Below the pieces are notes generated by a model. The model was given only the letters and a program-made list of their open reading frames with translations. It was not told the DNA's origin and searched no databases. This document shows positions 35,850 through 44,738 of a DNA stretch of 64,000 bases, one piece after another (position 1 is the stretch's first letter; each line of letters begins with the position of its first letter). Source of the stretch: Fuerstiella sp. (GTDB lineage Bacteria > Planctomycetota > Planctomycetia > Planctomycetales > Planctomycetaceae); the NCBI GenBank assembly GCA_022843805.1, contig JALHMY010000021.1, forward strand, positions 44,407-108,406, written 5' to 3'. The translations under genes and the position numbers were made by a program.

Positions 35850-36854
35850 ATGAAGTCCGCAAATCTCGTTTCTGTCAGAGAACAGTCAGCCGGTCATTCG
35901 GTATCCGGAACGTCGCGACGTCAGCTGCTGGGACTGGCCGGTGCGGCATTATCTGCAGTCGCCCTTCCCGGCGCTGTCGCTGCCAGTTCGTCGCAGTCGC
36001 AAAAAGTTGCCCGCAGCACGAGGTTTGCGGTATCAACATACTCTTTCTGGCAGTTCAATCGTGAGGAACTTCGATCAATTGACACATGTATTGATTTAGC
36101 CGCTGAATGGGGTTTCGACGGAATTGAGATTCTGCACCGTCAGATGACGGATGAAAGTAACGCCACTCTGCAGAAGATCAAACAGCGTGCGTTTGTAAAT
36201 GGACTCGACCTGTGCGGTTTTTCCACTCATCAGGGATGGGTTTCGCCGGATCCCGCCGTCCGAAAGAAGAACACAGAACACACGATTCATTGTATTGAAC
36301 TGTCCTATGCACTGGGTATCCCCACCATGCGAGTCAATACAGGTCGCTGGGGTACCAGTGGTAACTTTGATGAGTTAATGGCAAATCGCGGGATCGAGCC
36401 GGTGCTGCCCGGCCACACAGAAGATGAAGGCTTTCAGTGGGTGATCGATGGGCTCAGCGACTGTCTCGCGGCTGCCGAGCGATGTGGTGTAACTCTGGGC
36501 CTTGAGAATCACTGGGGACTCGGCCGCACTCCGGAAGGTGTGATGCGCATTGTGAAGGCCATCAATTCACCGTGGCTGAAAACGACTCTGGATACCGGCA
36601 ATTTTCTGGAAGACCCGTACGATCGGCTGGAGCAGATGGCGGACGACGCTGTACTTGTACAGGCCAAGACGTACTATGGCGGCGGCTTGTGGTATTCGCT
36701 GGATCTGGACTATCCGCGAATTGCTGCTCTGCTGAAGAAGCACGGTTATCACGGCTATGTGTCGCTCGAGTTCGAAGGGAAAGAGGATCCACGCACCGCG
36801 ATTCCCCGCAGCCTTGAGATGCTGCGTGCCGCCTTTGACACTGTATTGGCCTAG
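35850..36854 (+). CDS. Exported sugar phosphate isomerase/epimerase-like TIM barrel
   Basis: A 334-aa AP_endonuc_2/xylose-isomerase-like protein. A twin-arginine-type signal (SRRQLLGLAGAALSAVALPG) precedes the barrel. Candidate metal-site residues lie in WGFDGIEIL, GVTLGLENHWG (Glu, His), TTLDTGNF (Asp) and GYVSLEFEGKED (Glu). GGAGAG lies about ten bases before the ATG. Planctomycetes have many such exported isomerase-like proteins of unknown substrate. It is probably not part of the preceding operon, because a 149-bp gap separates them. Confidence 0.85.
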   Translation: MKSANLVSVREQSAGHSVSGTSRRQLLGLAGAALSAVALPGAVAASSSQSQKVARSTRFAVSTYSFWQFNREELRSIDTCIDLAAEWGFDGIEILHRQMTDESNATLQKIKQRAFVNGLDLCGFSTHQGWVSPDPAVRKKNTEHTIHCIELSYALGIPTMRVNTGRWGTSGNFDELMANRGIEPVLPGHTEDEGFQWVIDGLSDCLAAAERCGVTLGLENHWGLGRTPEGVMRIVKAINSPWLKTTLDTGNFLEDPYDRLEQMADDAVLVQAKTYYGGGLWYSLDLDYPRIAALLKKHGYHGYVSLEFEGKEDPRTAIPRSLEMLRAAFDTVLA

Positions 36855-36980
36855 GCGAGGCAAGGGGATTTTGAGCTTTTTGCGATGGCAACCGGACTTC
36901 TATTTAGGCCGTCACCGATCCTGACGGCTGGAAAAACGGATCTGAACCAGATACACTTCCTAAGGGTGCTACAGACGAAC

Positions 36981-37043
36981 GGCGAGCCGGCGTTTGGCTG
37001 GCTTTCCGGGGGGTAGTCCCGGTTCGCCGGACGGCCATTTTTT
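36981..37043 (+). terminator. Possible terminator after the TIM-barrel gene
   Basis: GGCGAGCCGG (36981-36990) pairs with CCGGTTCGCC (37019-37028) with one mismatch, followed by ATTTTTTG at 37037-37043. The long loop and the eight-base gap to the T-tract make it weak. Confidence 0.3.
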
Positions 37044-37114
37044 GAGCCGACTCTTCCGAGATCTATTCGGCTCTGAATTCTCGCTTCCGCTAATTTCGAT
37101 TCTGGTGGTGCGCC

Positions 37115-38869
37115 ATGAGTTTATTTGTCTGCACGTTCATTCTGCTCGCCGCAACTCCGTTCGATGTCGATGTCGCCGAAGCAAAAGCAACTGCCACTGA
37201 TAAGCAGATTCGTGAATTAATCGCAACCTGTGACAGCTTTCGAAATGCAAAAGACGCGGTTGCAGCAATTCAGAGATTTCAATCGGTTTACGAGGTGCCT
37301 GCAAAATCAACGAAAGTGATCGATGATCTGAAAAAACAATGGCAGGAAAGAGTTGATAAACGCCTCGCAAGGTCTGGAAAGAAGTGGATTTCCATCGAAG
37401 AGCGATTAGAGGTAGCAACAGAGGCTGCGAACCTGATCGAGCGGGCAGATTCGCTCATTCAGTTGAATGATTTCGAAGGGGCACGAGGTTTCCTGGAAGA
37501 CGCCAGCCAGACCGATCCTGAAGCCTATCTCGCAGACTATTACCTGGGCCTTCATTTCGCATTGAATCGTGACCTGGATTCTGCGTCCGATCACTTCAAA
37601 CGCGTCATCCAGAGATGTCCTTCGCATGTCGGTGCATTAAACAATCTTGCAATCATTGAAGTCAGACGGAGAAAACCGGAACGCGCGGTTTCATATTGGC
37701 TGCAGGCAAGTGAAATTGCACCCTGGAATCAGGAACTGATCCACAATGTCGGCCGCGTTGTTTATGAAAAAGGGCAAGACCGACTGGATGTTTCAGCAGG
37801 CGTAATGAATCGTTATCGAAAGCTGTACTCGGCGCTGGCGATTGCAAATGCGCCGGAAACGAACAGTCGCTCTTTTTGGCTCTTCTCCCCGGCTCTGGCG
37901 CCCAAAGACCATCAACCTCAGAATCGAGATGGTAAAGACAACGCGAACCTCGTCGCAGGTAACTACCTCGGGACGGGATTCTTTGTGCATAAGAACTATA
38001 TCCTGACAAACCGACATGTCGTTGTCGATGATGAATTTGGCGTGCCTGACGCAATCACTGTTGAGATCCCGTCGGGAAAAAACAAAACAAGACCTCTTAG
38101 TGCAAGTATCGTTCACGTCTCAGAAGACGCCGCAGATCTCGCTATCCTTAAATGCGATGAACTCGAACTCACTGCGTTACCACTCAGCCCGAGACTTCCA
38201 CGACTTGGCACCGATGTCATGGCATTGGGTTTTCCTGAACCGGATATAACCGGATTCGGATTAAAGGCTACCAAAGGAACGATCGCGGCACTGCCGAGGC
38301 CAGAGAGTAACGTCCTGTTGTTCGATGTACTTCTGAATCCCGGAAACAGCGGAGGGCCTCTTTGTGATCAAACGGGCTCAGTCGTTTCGATCAATTCCTT
38401 TTGTTATAAGACATTGAACCCGGTTTCCGGAGGGGAAACGTCCATTACCGCAATACAATTACTCAATCGCTTTGTTCCTGGCTTTGTGAACATCGAGAAG
38501 AATGCCGAGAAGCTGGAATGGCCAGATATTGCCGAATCGGCTGGTGCCTCGGTCGTGCTGATCAGAACATCATTTAGAGACGCTGCCCCCGCCCTGACGG
38601 AGAAGGCCGGGAATCAAAAAATGCTGGCTGGCGCTTATATAGATCCGTCGTGTTTAGTCTGCAACGGGTTTGGCAAGGTACCGTGTCCGAACTCGCAGTG
38701 CAGTGGAGGCAGAATTCCGATACGGTATACCGAAGAACGGGTTTTCGGCACCGGAACTTTGCGGCGTACGGTTCAGTTACCGATGGTCAGATATGAGAAG
38801 TGTCCTACATGTACCCGCGACGCCGTACGATGCCCGCATTGTGCAGGCACAGGTACAGCACGGCGTTAA
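37115..38869 (+). CDS. TPR-trypsin-like protease with DnaJ-type zinc-binding C-terminus
   Basis: A 584-aa exported protein. A short signal (SLFVCTFILLAATPF) is followed by a helical TPR region (residues 95-215), then an S1C/DegP-like protease domain. The triad is H301 in ILTNRHVV, D341 in DAADLAIL and S412 in NPGNSGGPL. The C-terminus has four CxxC pairs of the DnaJ cysteine-rich type: C513/C516 (CLVCNGFG), C524/C529 (CPNSQC), C563/C566 (CPTC) and C573/C576 (CPHCAGTG). They should bind two zinc ions. No PDZ domain is visible. The combination suggests a protease that handles misfolded substrates through its own zinc module. Confidence 0.82.
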   Translation: MSLFVCTFILLAATPFDVDVAEAKATATDKQIRELIATCDSFRNAKDAVAAIQRFQSVYEVPAKSTKVIDDLKKQWQERVDKRLARSGKKWISIEERLEVATEAANLIERADSLIQLNDFEGARGFLEDASQTDPEAYLADYYLGLHFALNRDLDSASDHFKRVIQRCPSHVGALNNLAIIEVRRRKPERAVSYWLQASEIAPWNQELIHNVGRVVYEKGQDRLDVSAGVMNRYRKLYSALAIANAPETNSRSFWLFSPALAPKDHQPQNRDGKDNANLVAGNYLGTGFFVHKNYILTNRHVVVDDEFGVPDAITVEIPSGKNKTRPLSASIVHVSEDAADLAILKCDELELTALPLSPRLPRLGTDVMALGFPEPDITGFGLKATKGTIAALPRPESNVLLFDVLLNPGNSGGPLCDQTGSVVSINSFCYKTLNPVSGGETSITAIQLLNRFVPGFVNIEKNAEKLEWPDIAESAGASVVLIRTSFRDAAPALTEKAGNQKMLAGAYIDPSCLVCNGFGKVPCPNSQCSGGRIPIRYTEERVFGTGTLRRTVQLPMVRYEKCPTCTRDAVRCPHCAGTGTARR

Positions 38870-38987
38870 ACGCTGAGGGCACATGAAGAACACGCAGACT
38901 GTACGGGCGAATTATGGTGGCATGCCTGGCCCTGATGCGGCGATGACTCTTCGCTGGCCGGCAGCCAGCTGACGACATGTTGAGATG

Positions 38988-39242
38988 TCAATAGTCTTCA
39001 GTAACCTGAGCGGCTTGCCAGAGTTCTTTGAATCGCGTCAGATCCTCGTGTCGCACTAATACAACCACGTCGGCCGTCGTTCGTCGATGACCATGGGCAT
39101 TCGCGGCCATCGCTCCGGCAATCGCAAACGAAATTTTAAGATCACTGAACGCTTTGGCCAGTCGCCGCATCGTGTCGCGGACTGGCGACCGTTCCATCAT
39201 AAAGGCATCCACTCGTTTAGCGATTTCAAGCATCGTGTCCAT
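38988..39242 (-). pseudogene. Truncated nucleotidyltransferase-like fragment
   Basis: 84 residues matching the N-terminal half of a planctomycete nucleotidyltransferase/AbiEii-like family (FAIAGAMAANAHGHRRTTAD). The catalytic DxD reads DVV, so the second Asp is lost, and the frame stops shortly after FKELW, where intact proteins of this type continue for another 70 or more residues. It is therefore a truncated, probably inactive remnant. It sits in the same gene-poor accessory stretch as the repeat-rich gaps around the BNR gene. Confidence 0.6.
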
Positions 39243-39630
39243 GCCGGGATTCTAACTCAAACCAACGAGGCTGGCCACTCTGTGCCGTGCAATGCTGCGA
39301 CTACGGACTTCGAATTACTGCCGGATACCCCTCCTTTTCGGTCGTACAACTTGTGTGATCTGTGCTCAGAACACACAATTCAATAAACCACAGATGACCG
39401 GGGCGTTTTTGCTTGTGCTTTTTATCTGTGGCCATCTGTGTCATCTGTCGTAAAAAAAATGCCTCGACAGCACATGATGTATATTGCGATGCCGTACACG
39501 GTGAAGGAAGGGAAGCGACCATCAGGTCCTTGCGACACGCTCTTCATTTGTCGTTGAACCCGAATTTGCGGTTCGGCATTGCTCAATTTTTTCCAAGGCT
39601 CCTACGTCGAATCTGCAAAGGTGGCACTGT
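39243..39630. other. Gap with ATCTGTG-type repeat remnants
   Basis: 388 bases with no supported gene. Around 39384-39456 runs of ACCACAGATGA and ATCTGTGGCCATCTGTGTCA resemble the Q module of the composite repeat at 53731-54252. AAAGG near the end belongs to the following gene. Confidence 0.45.
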
Positions 39631-40716
39631 ATGCGATCATTCCATGTTTTCCGTCGCTCGAACTGGCGGCTGATTGCCGGGGTGTGTTGCGGAATGTTCT
39701 TGAGCACTTTGGCAGCGGCGGAAGATTTTCCGAAAGCAAAACGCTCGAATCACTCGACGCTCATGCCCGGCAGGGATTTTGTTTTTGTTTGTCAGGACGC
39801 TGGCGCGGGCGGGTATGAGGCATTTCCGGACGTCTGCCGAATCTCCGACGGTCGACTGATCACCGTTTTCTATGCCGGTTATTCGCACGTCTCGGCTCCG
39901 AACGAACAGCATCCTCTGGGCGGTCGGATCGTGGCGGCCTATTCATCTGATGAAGGTGCCACATGGAGTCAGCCACACATCGTGTATGACGGCCCGCTCG
40001 ATGATCGTGATTCGTCGGTCACTCAGCTTAGCGACGGGCGCATCGCCTGTACGTTCTTTACATATCCGGATGGGATCGCGTGGATCACCTATTCGTCGGA
40101 CGCTGGCAGGACATGGACGGAACTGCAAAAGGTCGTTGAGTCTTATGCGACGAGTTCACCGATCCGTGAACTGCGTTCCGGTCGGCTCATCGCACCTCAT
40201 TACCGTTCGATCTCATACAGCGACGATCGCGGCAAGTCCTGGGTGTTTCGTGAAATCGACGGACCAAAGCGAGGATTGACCGAGGCCGACGTGATCGAAC
40301 TGACGGATGGATCGCTTCTGGCCGTACATCGCGGAGATGGGAAAGTACCGATGCATGAAACCCGATCAACGGATCAGGGTGATACATGGAGTGAAACTAC
40401 TCCTCTGTCATTTTTCGGACACTGCCCGTATCTGTTCCGAACTGACCCACGAACGATCGTGATCAGCTATCGCGAGGTTCTTCCTGACGATTTGTTTGCC
40501 ACGTCGATGCGAGTCAGCCAGGATGATGGTCGCAGCTGGGGCGAGCCGATTCGGATCGACAACCTGATCGGCGCTTACGCTTCAATGGCGAGCCTGAAAG
40601 ACGGATCGAAACTCGTTGTTTATTACGAGGAAGGTGCCAGTTCGAATATTCGTGCCCGACGTTTTCGAATGACGGATGAAGGTGTGCAGTGGTTAACGTT
40701 CGACAGCACGAAATGA
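39631..40716 (+). CDS. Exported BNR-repeat sialidase-like protein
   Basis: A 361-aa protein with a signal peptide (LIAGVCCGMFLSTLAAA) and five Asp-box (SxDxGxxW) motifs: SSDEGATW, SSDAGRTW, SDDRGKSW, STDQGDTW and SQDDGRSW. They define a six-bladed sialidase/neuraminidase-type propeller. A CRISDGRLI segment early and conserved acidic residues are present, but the Arg triad of true sialidases cannot be confirmed by eye. AAAGG precedes the ATG by about ten bases. It may act on sialic acid or another acidic sugar. Confidence 0.85.
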   Translation: MRSFHVFRRSNWRLIAGVCCGMFLSTLAAAEDFPKAKRSNHSTLMPGRDFVFVCQDAGAGGYEAFPDVCRISDGRLITVFYAGYSHVSAPNEQHPLGGRIVAAYSSDEGATWSQPHIVYDGPLDDRDSSVTQLSDGRIACTFFTYPDGIAWITYSSDAGRTWTELQKVVESYATSSPIRELRSGRLIAPHYRSISYSDDRGKSWVFREIDGPKRGLTEADVIELTDGSLLAVHRGDGKVPMHETRSTDQGDTWSETTPLSFFGHCPYLFRTDPRTIVISYREVLPDDLFATSMRVSQDDGRSWGEPIRIDNLIGAYASMASLKDGSKLVVYYEEGASSNIRARRFRMTDEGVQWLTFDSTK

Positions 40717-40782
40717 GGAGGAGTGGCTGTCGAGCAGCCGGGCTACGATCGGATATGCAATAACCGGGCTTTTCCGGACGTC

Positions 40783-40857
40783 ACCACCTGTGTGATCTGT
40801 GGTCAAACACAGAGAATTCATTCAACCACAGGTAACACAGATTTTCACAGATGACAG
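40783..40857. repeat. Degenerate Q-type repeat (ATCTGTGG/CCACAG)
   Basis: CACCTGTGTGATCTGTGGTC is followed by an inverted, diverged echo ending TCACAGATGAC. It resembles the Q module of the element at 53731-54252. The rest of 40717-40967 shows no gene. Confidence 0.45.
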
Positions 40858-40967
40858 GAACGGAGGTGATGTCGCGCGACCCGAACATTTCCGGATCGTC
40901 GAGTAAAAGATGATGTGTTAACTGCCGGGGCTGGGACTGGCTGTCCGCCTCATATAGAGGTCCGGAA

Positions 40968-41705
40968 CTAAGTCATTTCCGCTTTCGTGGCACGTATCGA
41001 GCAGCGTCTTTCCAAGCCTCCGTGATCCAGCAACAACTTCACGATGTGCAGGTAACCCGACCGTGCTGCATAAGACAACGGACTCATGCGAGCCGAATCG
41101 AGGCGTTTCGGCAGATCTCCATCCGAATGAATCAGCTGTTCGGCTCGCTCCTGATCGCCAATGGAAGCGGCGACAGAAATCGTGTAGCCAGCTCCATGAG
41201 CCAACAGGCAGCCAACCAGCACGGATGTGTTACGAAGCGATGGATGAGACCGGTCCCGAGTATCTCGAAACCAGTAGTCAGTGGCGCCATTTACGGCGAG
41301 CAGAACCGGCGTCTGACCATCTGCACGCAGAGCATCAACTGGCGTCCCCAGTGCAGCGAACTTTTCAATCAGACTCAACTGACGAGTGATGACGCTCCAG
41401 TGAAGAGCATTGTTGCCCAGAGCGTCGCCTGCTGTCGCCAAAGCCGGTTGCTGGCGCAGAACTTCATCGATTCCTGCGGAATCTCTGGCAATGATCGCGT
41501 CCTTCAGGCGATCGAAGTCAGGCGTATAGTTGAAGCGTCTTTCCATTGCTCGAACCAGTAGTGACTCAATTTCGCGATGCCCGTCGTTTCGTGCGGTCAG
41601 CAGCAACTTGTCCAAGGAGTTATAAGTGTAACGGGACTGTCCTGGATCGGCACCGTTTTCCAGAAGCAGCTCAACGATCTCTGCATGCCCCCGGGATCGC
41701 GCAGG
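40968..41705 (-). pseudogene. Ankyrin-repeat frame lacking its 5' end
   Basis: The minus-strand frame encodes ankyrin repeats: RGHAEIVELLLENGADP, NNALHWSVI, TPVLLAVNGA and MSPLSYAARSGYLHIVKLLL. It is open back to 41705 and begins inside a repeat. Immediately upstream, and in the same frame, is the stop codon of the universal stress protein gene (TGA, minus strand of 41706-41708). The only start codon inside is a TTG at 41615. It therefore looks like an ankyrin gene that lost its 5' part, with the break joined to the Usp gene. Readthrough cannot be excluded. Confidence 0.65.
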
Positions 41706-42614
41706 TCACGTCGAGATCGGCTCAATCGGAGAAACGAAACCATCCGGTTTGACGGTCAGGATACTGCAATCGCATGTATCCAGCACTTTCTCCGCGGTGT
41801 TACCCAGCAGAAGACCTCTGATTCCACTGCGGCCTACAGTCCCAAGAACGATCAGATCTGCGGCCTGATGCCGCGATATTCGTCGAATTTCCTGCCATGG
41901 TGTTCCCCATGACAAATGCGTCTGCACCTGTGACCGGTCAATCGCCAGCGAATCCGAAAATGCATCCAGACGTCTGACCGCTTCTTCGTGAATTTCCTGC
42001 TGCAGGGAGCTTCCCGGAGGAATTCGTGAGATCACATCATCGGGAACATCCCTGGAATCAACGACATGCAACAGATGAAACTCGGCGCTGGCCTGCTGGG
42101 CAATTTTATGTGCTTCCTGCACCGCCTTTAAACTGACGTCTGAGAAGTCCGTTGCCGCAAGAATGATTTTTGGCGGGACAAGATGTTCGGCCTTTACGAT
42201 CCAGACTGAAGACGGACAATTCCGAATCAGCCGCTTCGCTGTGCTGCCCACGAAAAACTGCTCCCATTTGCCACGACCTCGTGTACCAGCCAGAACAAGA
42301 CTGCAGCCGCTGGCATGCACAGCATGCGTGATTTCCACGGAAGGCTCGCCCTGAAGCATCTCGAACTGCACGTCCAGATCCATCGCATTCATGTCCACGA
42401 TCATACGGCGCATTGCGGCGTCGGATCTCTGACTCAAGTCCCGCTGGTTCGTTTCGCTGATATGCCTTCCCCAGTACTCGGACATACTCACATCAGGAAT
42501 TGCATGAGCAAGAATCATCTGAACGGCGGTTTGGCGCGCCAGCCACAATGCCTGCCTGAGGGCCGCTGCGGAATATGTGGAAAAATCAATTGCCACCAGA
42601 ATGCGTTCGAACAT
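41706..42614 (-). CDS. Two-domain universal stress protein
   Basis: A 302-aa tandem Usp protein. Each domain has the ATP-binding GxxGxxxxxxxGxx(S/T) motif: GTRGRGKWEQFFVGST around residue 107 and GTVGRSGIRGLLLGNT around 266. It should bind ATP and act in stress or dormancy adaptation. AAAGGG precedes the ATG by about nine bases. Its stop is in frame with the ankyrin remnant downstream. It follows the D-lactate dehydrogenase gene after 88 bases and belongs to the minus-strand stress cluster. Confidence 0.92.
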   Translation of the reverse strand: MFERILVAIDFSTYSAAALRQALWLARQTAVQMILAHAIPDVSMSEYWGRHISETNQRDLSQRSDAAMRRMIVDMNAMDLDVQFEMLQGEPSVEITHAVHASGCSLVLAGTRGRGKWEQFFVGSTAKRLIRNCPSSVWIVKAEHLVPPKIILAATDFSDVSLKAVQEAHKIAQQASAEFHLLHVVDSRDVPDDVISRIPPGSSLQQEIHEEAVRRLDAFSDSLAIDRSQVQTHLSWGTPWQEIRRISRHQAADLIVLGTVGRSGIRGLLLGNTAEKVLDTCDCSILTVKPDGFVSPIEPIST

Positions 42615-42702
42615 GAGACGTGCCCTTTTCTGCAGAATGACATGCGGTCCGTATGTAGACTTTCAGGGCTCTTTACTGTTCCCGAGCCAAACAGTTGAAG
42701 AT

Positions 42703-43701
42703 CTACAGCGTGGTTCCCTCAAGGAACGGTTCGCCGGTTGCCATCGTGAGGATGTTCCGGGTGGTTACGCGGGCAATTTCGCTGAGTGCTTCGTGTGTCA
42801 GAAATGCCTGATGAGAAGTGACAAGCACGTTTGGAAACATGAGCAGGTGCGACAGTTCATCGTCGAGCAGCACCTGGCCGGACAGATCCTGAAAAAAGAT
42901 GCCTTCTTCTTCCTCGTAAACATCCAGAGCGACACCGCCAACATGGCCTGATTTCAGCGCCGCGATGAGCGCGGTGGTGCTGATCAGCTTGCCACGGCTG
43001 GTATTGACAATAAACACGCCCCGCTTTGTTCGACCGATCGTTTGAGTATTCAGCAGGTGCAGCGTGTCGGGCATGAGCGGTACATGCAGCGAAATGATAT
43101 CGCTCTGCGCCAGCAGACTGTCCATGTCGGTGTATTCGATGCCGAGCGTCTTCGCCCAGTCGGATGACGGGAACGGATCATAAGTCAGAACGCGTGCTTC
43201 AAAACCGCGAAAGATCTGCGCTGTAATCCGGCCAATCTTACCCGTACCAATAATGCCGACTGTCTTTCCACGGATGTCAAACCCCACGAGTCCGTTCAGT
43301 GAAAAGTTCAGCTCTCGAACACGATTGTAAGCACGATGGATTTTGCGGTTCAGCGTGAGCAGTAATCCAACGGTGTGCTCGGCAACCGCATGAGGCGAAT
43401 AGGCCGGCACGCGCACCACAGCCAGTCCGAGTGCGCGTGCAGCAGCCAGATCCACATTGTTGTGACCAGCACAGCGCAGAGCGATCAGTTTCACGTCGAG
43501 TGCCGCGAGGGATTCCAGACACGCCCGATCTGCGTGATCGTTAACAAAAACGCACACCGCCTGTGCGCCTTTAGCCGCGGAGGCGGTTTCAGCACTGAGA
43601 CGGAAGTCGTGGAATCGCCATGCCACCTGTTCTGCACCTGCGGCAGTTCCCAGGTATTCCCGATCGTATGACTTCGTGTCGTAGACGGCAACTTCAATCA
43701 T
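42703..43701 (-). CDS. ldhA: D-lactate dehydrogenase (2-hydroxyacid dehydrogenase)
   Basis: A 332-aa NAD-dependent D-2-hydroxyacid dehydrogenase of the fermentative LdhA type. The nucleotide-binding motif is IIGTGKIG. Active-site residues are the Arg in NTSRGKLI, the Glu in LDVYEEE and the His in TSHQAFLT. The N-terminus MIEVAVYDTKSYDREYL and RCAGHNNVDL are LdhA-like. It would reduce pyruvate to D-lactate and regenerate NAD+ when respiration is limited. GAGGA lies nine bases before the ATG. Its place among Usp, BON and cation-ATPase genes fits a low-oxygen or stress role. Confidence 0.88.
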   Translation of the reverse strand: MIEVAVYDTKSYDREYLGTAAGAEQVAWRFHDFRLSAETASAAKGAQAVCVFVNDHADRACLESLAALDVKLIALRCAGHNNVDLAAARALGLAVVRVPAYSPHAVAEHTVGLLLTLNRKIHRAYNRVRELNFSLNGLVGFDIRGKTVGIIGTGKIGRITAQIFRGFEARVLTYDPFPSSDWAKTLGIEYTDMDSLLAQSDIISLHVPLMPDTLHLLNTQTIGRTKRGVFIVNTSRGKLISTTALIAALKSGHVGGVALDVYEEEEGIFFQDLSGQVLLDDELSHLLMFPNVLVTSHQAFLTHEALSEIARVTTRNILTMATGEPFLEGTTL

Positions 43702-43754
43702 CTTTTATTGTCCTCGTGCAGGTTAACGATCGATAATCTGCACCTGTTCGTTTC

Positions 43755-44123
43755 TTAACTGCCCGACAGGGAACTCATTCCGGTCGCCGAACAGACCTCA
43801 GTCTCCTGAGTGTCTGTGTCACTCGCAGGAACGACCTCACTTCGGGACGCTTCATTAACGTCCGGAGATTCCCTTACAACCTGAATCTGATCAACCACTT
43901 CCGACACGCCTGGCACGCGTCTGATGCACTCCAGAGCAACCTGGCGGAGATGATATGTTGGCAGAAACCCTTCTACGATCACGGTACCTTCACTGGCACC
44001 AGGATCACATTTGATTTTCAGCAGGCGGTGTGGTGGGTAACCCTTCTGATGAAGGGCCGTAACCACATTCTCGCAGAGATTTGTTATCAGTGGCTGCGCG
44101 AGTGCCACTTTTCGAGATTTCAC
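43755..44123 (-). CDS. BON-domain protein
   Basis: A 122-aa protein from a GTG start with GGAG eight bases upstream. The BON domain is at residues 35-83 (VIVEGFLPTYHLRQVALECI and VPGVSEVVDQIQVV) with the conserved Gly. A Ser/Val/Asp-rich tail follows. BON domains bind phospholipid or support stress resistance. No signal peptide is obvious. Part of the minus-strand cluster, 53 bases before ldhA. Confidence 0.8.
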   Translation of the reverse strand: MKSRKVALAQPLITNLCENVVTALHQKGYPPHRLLKIKCDPGASEGTVIVEGFLPTYHLRQVALECIRRVPGVSEVVDQIQVVRESPDVNEASRSEVVPASDTDTQETEVCSATGMSSLSGS

Positions 44124-44205
44124 GGCAGCAGCTCCCTTTATACATCACTCGGATGAGTTCGAACATCAGTTTTATGCACGTCATTCCTTCAATTTCGACA
44201 GCGTC

Positions 44206-44499
44206 TTACGTCTGAGCAGGTCCGGATGCCTGCTGATTCGCTCTGACTTCCCGCTCAGCTTCCAGCCAGAAGTCGAAGCCATCACCCTCCGGAAACCCCG
44301 CCGCTTCCCATTTGTGGTATGCCAGTTCACGAATCGCCATTTCGAAATCGTCGGCGACAACTTCCTGACACGACTGCCGCTCCGCCTGATGGTCCCCATC
44401 GGCTGTAACCTTAGCGGTTGAAGTGGCTTCTGTGGTGTTAGCATTCCCGGAGCTCGCGCGATCGGGGCGGCCTTTGGTGGCATTCTTCGTTTTGGTCAT
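44206..44499 (-). CDS. DUF2934 protein
   Basis: About 97 aa. The C-terminal half matches DUF2934: IRELAYHKWEAAGFPEG then FWLEAEREV, a short helical domain of unknown role. The N-terminal half is Ser/Thr/Ala-rich and polar. AAGGGAG lies directly before three consecutive ATG codons (44505, 44502, 44499); the third has proper six-base spacing, so 44499 is chosen. It lies between the Usp mini-gene and the BON gene. Confidence 0.75.
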   Translation of the reverse strand: MTKTKNATKGRPDRASSGNANTTEATSTAKVTADGDHQAERQSCQEVVADDFEMAIRELAYHKWEAAGFPEGDGFDFWLEAEREVRANQQASGPAQT

Positions 44500-44543
44500 C
44501 ATCATCTCCCTTGCTGATCAGGTAAGCAGAACAAACAACAACT

Positions 44544-44720
44544 TCAATACTCAGGATCATCGTCGAGAAAGTCGTATTCGAAGACGCTGAGAAGACCGAA
44601 TATCGTCAGGTCATGGTACCGCGACTGCTCAACCAGCTTTGCGAAGGGATCGCCCGATTCTTCGAGGATACGGCACCTGATATCTGCAGCCTTACACATA
44701 CATTCAAAACGCTCAATCAT
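44544..44720 (-). CDS. 58-residue Usp-like mini-protein
   Basis: The frame encodes MIERFECMCKAADIRCRILE and continues ESGDPFAKLVEQSRYHDLTI to a TGA at 44544-44546. The pattern (Cys/Ala-rich helix, IRCRILE strand, GDP turn, helix, DLTIFG strand) follows the second half of a universal stress protein domain, but it lacks the first strand and the ATP-binding GxxGxx end. AGGA lies about ten bases before the ATG. It starts 18 bases after the P-type ATPase stop. Either a real mini-gene or a trimmed Usp remnant. Confidence 0.5.
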   Translation of the reverse strand: MIERFECMCKAADIRCRILEESGDPFAKLVEQSRYHDLTIFGLLSVFEYDFLDDDPEY

Positions 44721-44738
44721 TGCAACGCTTCCTGCATC

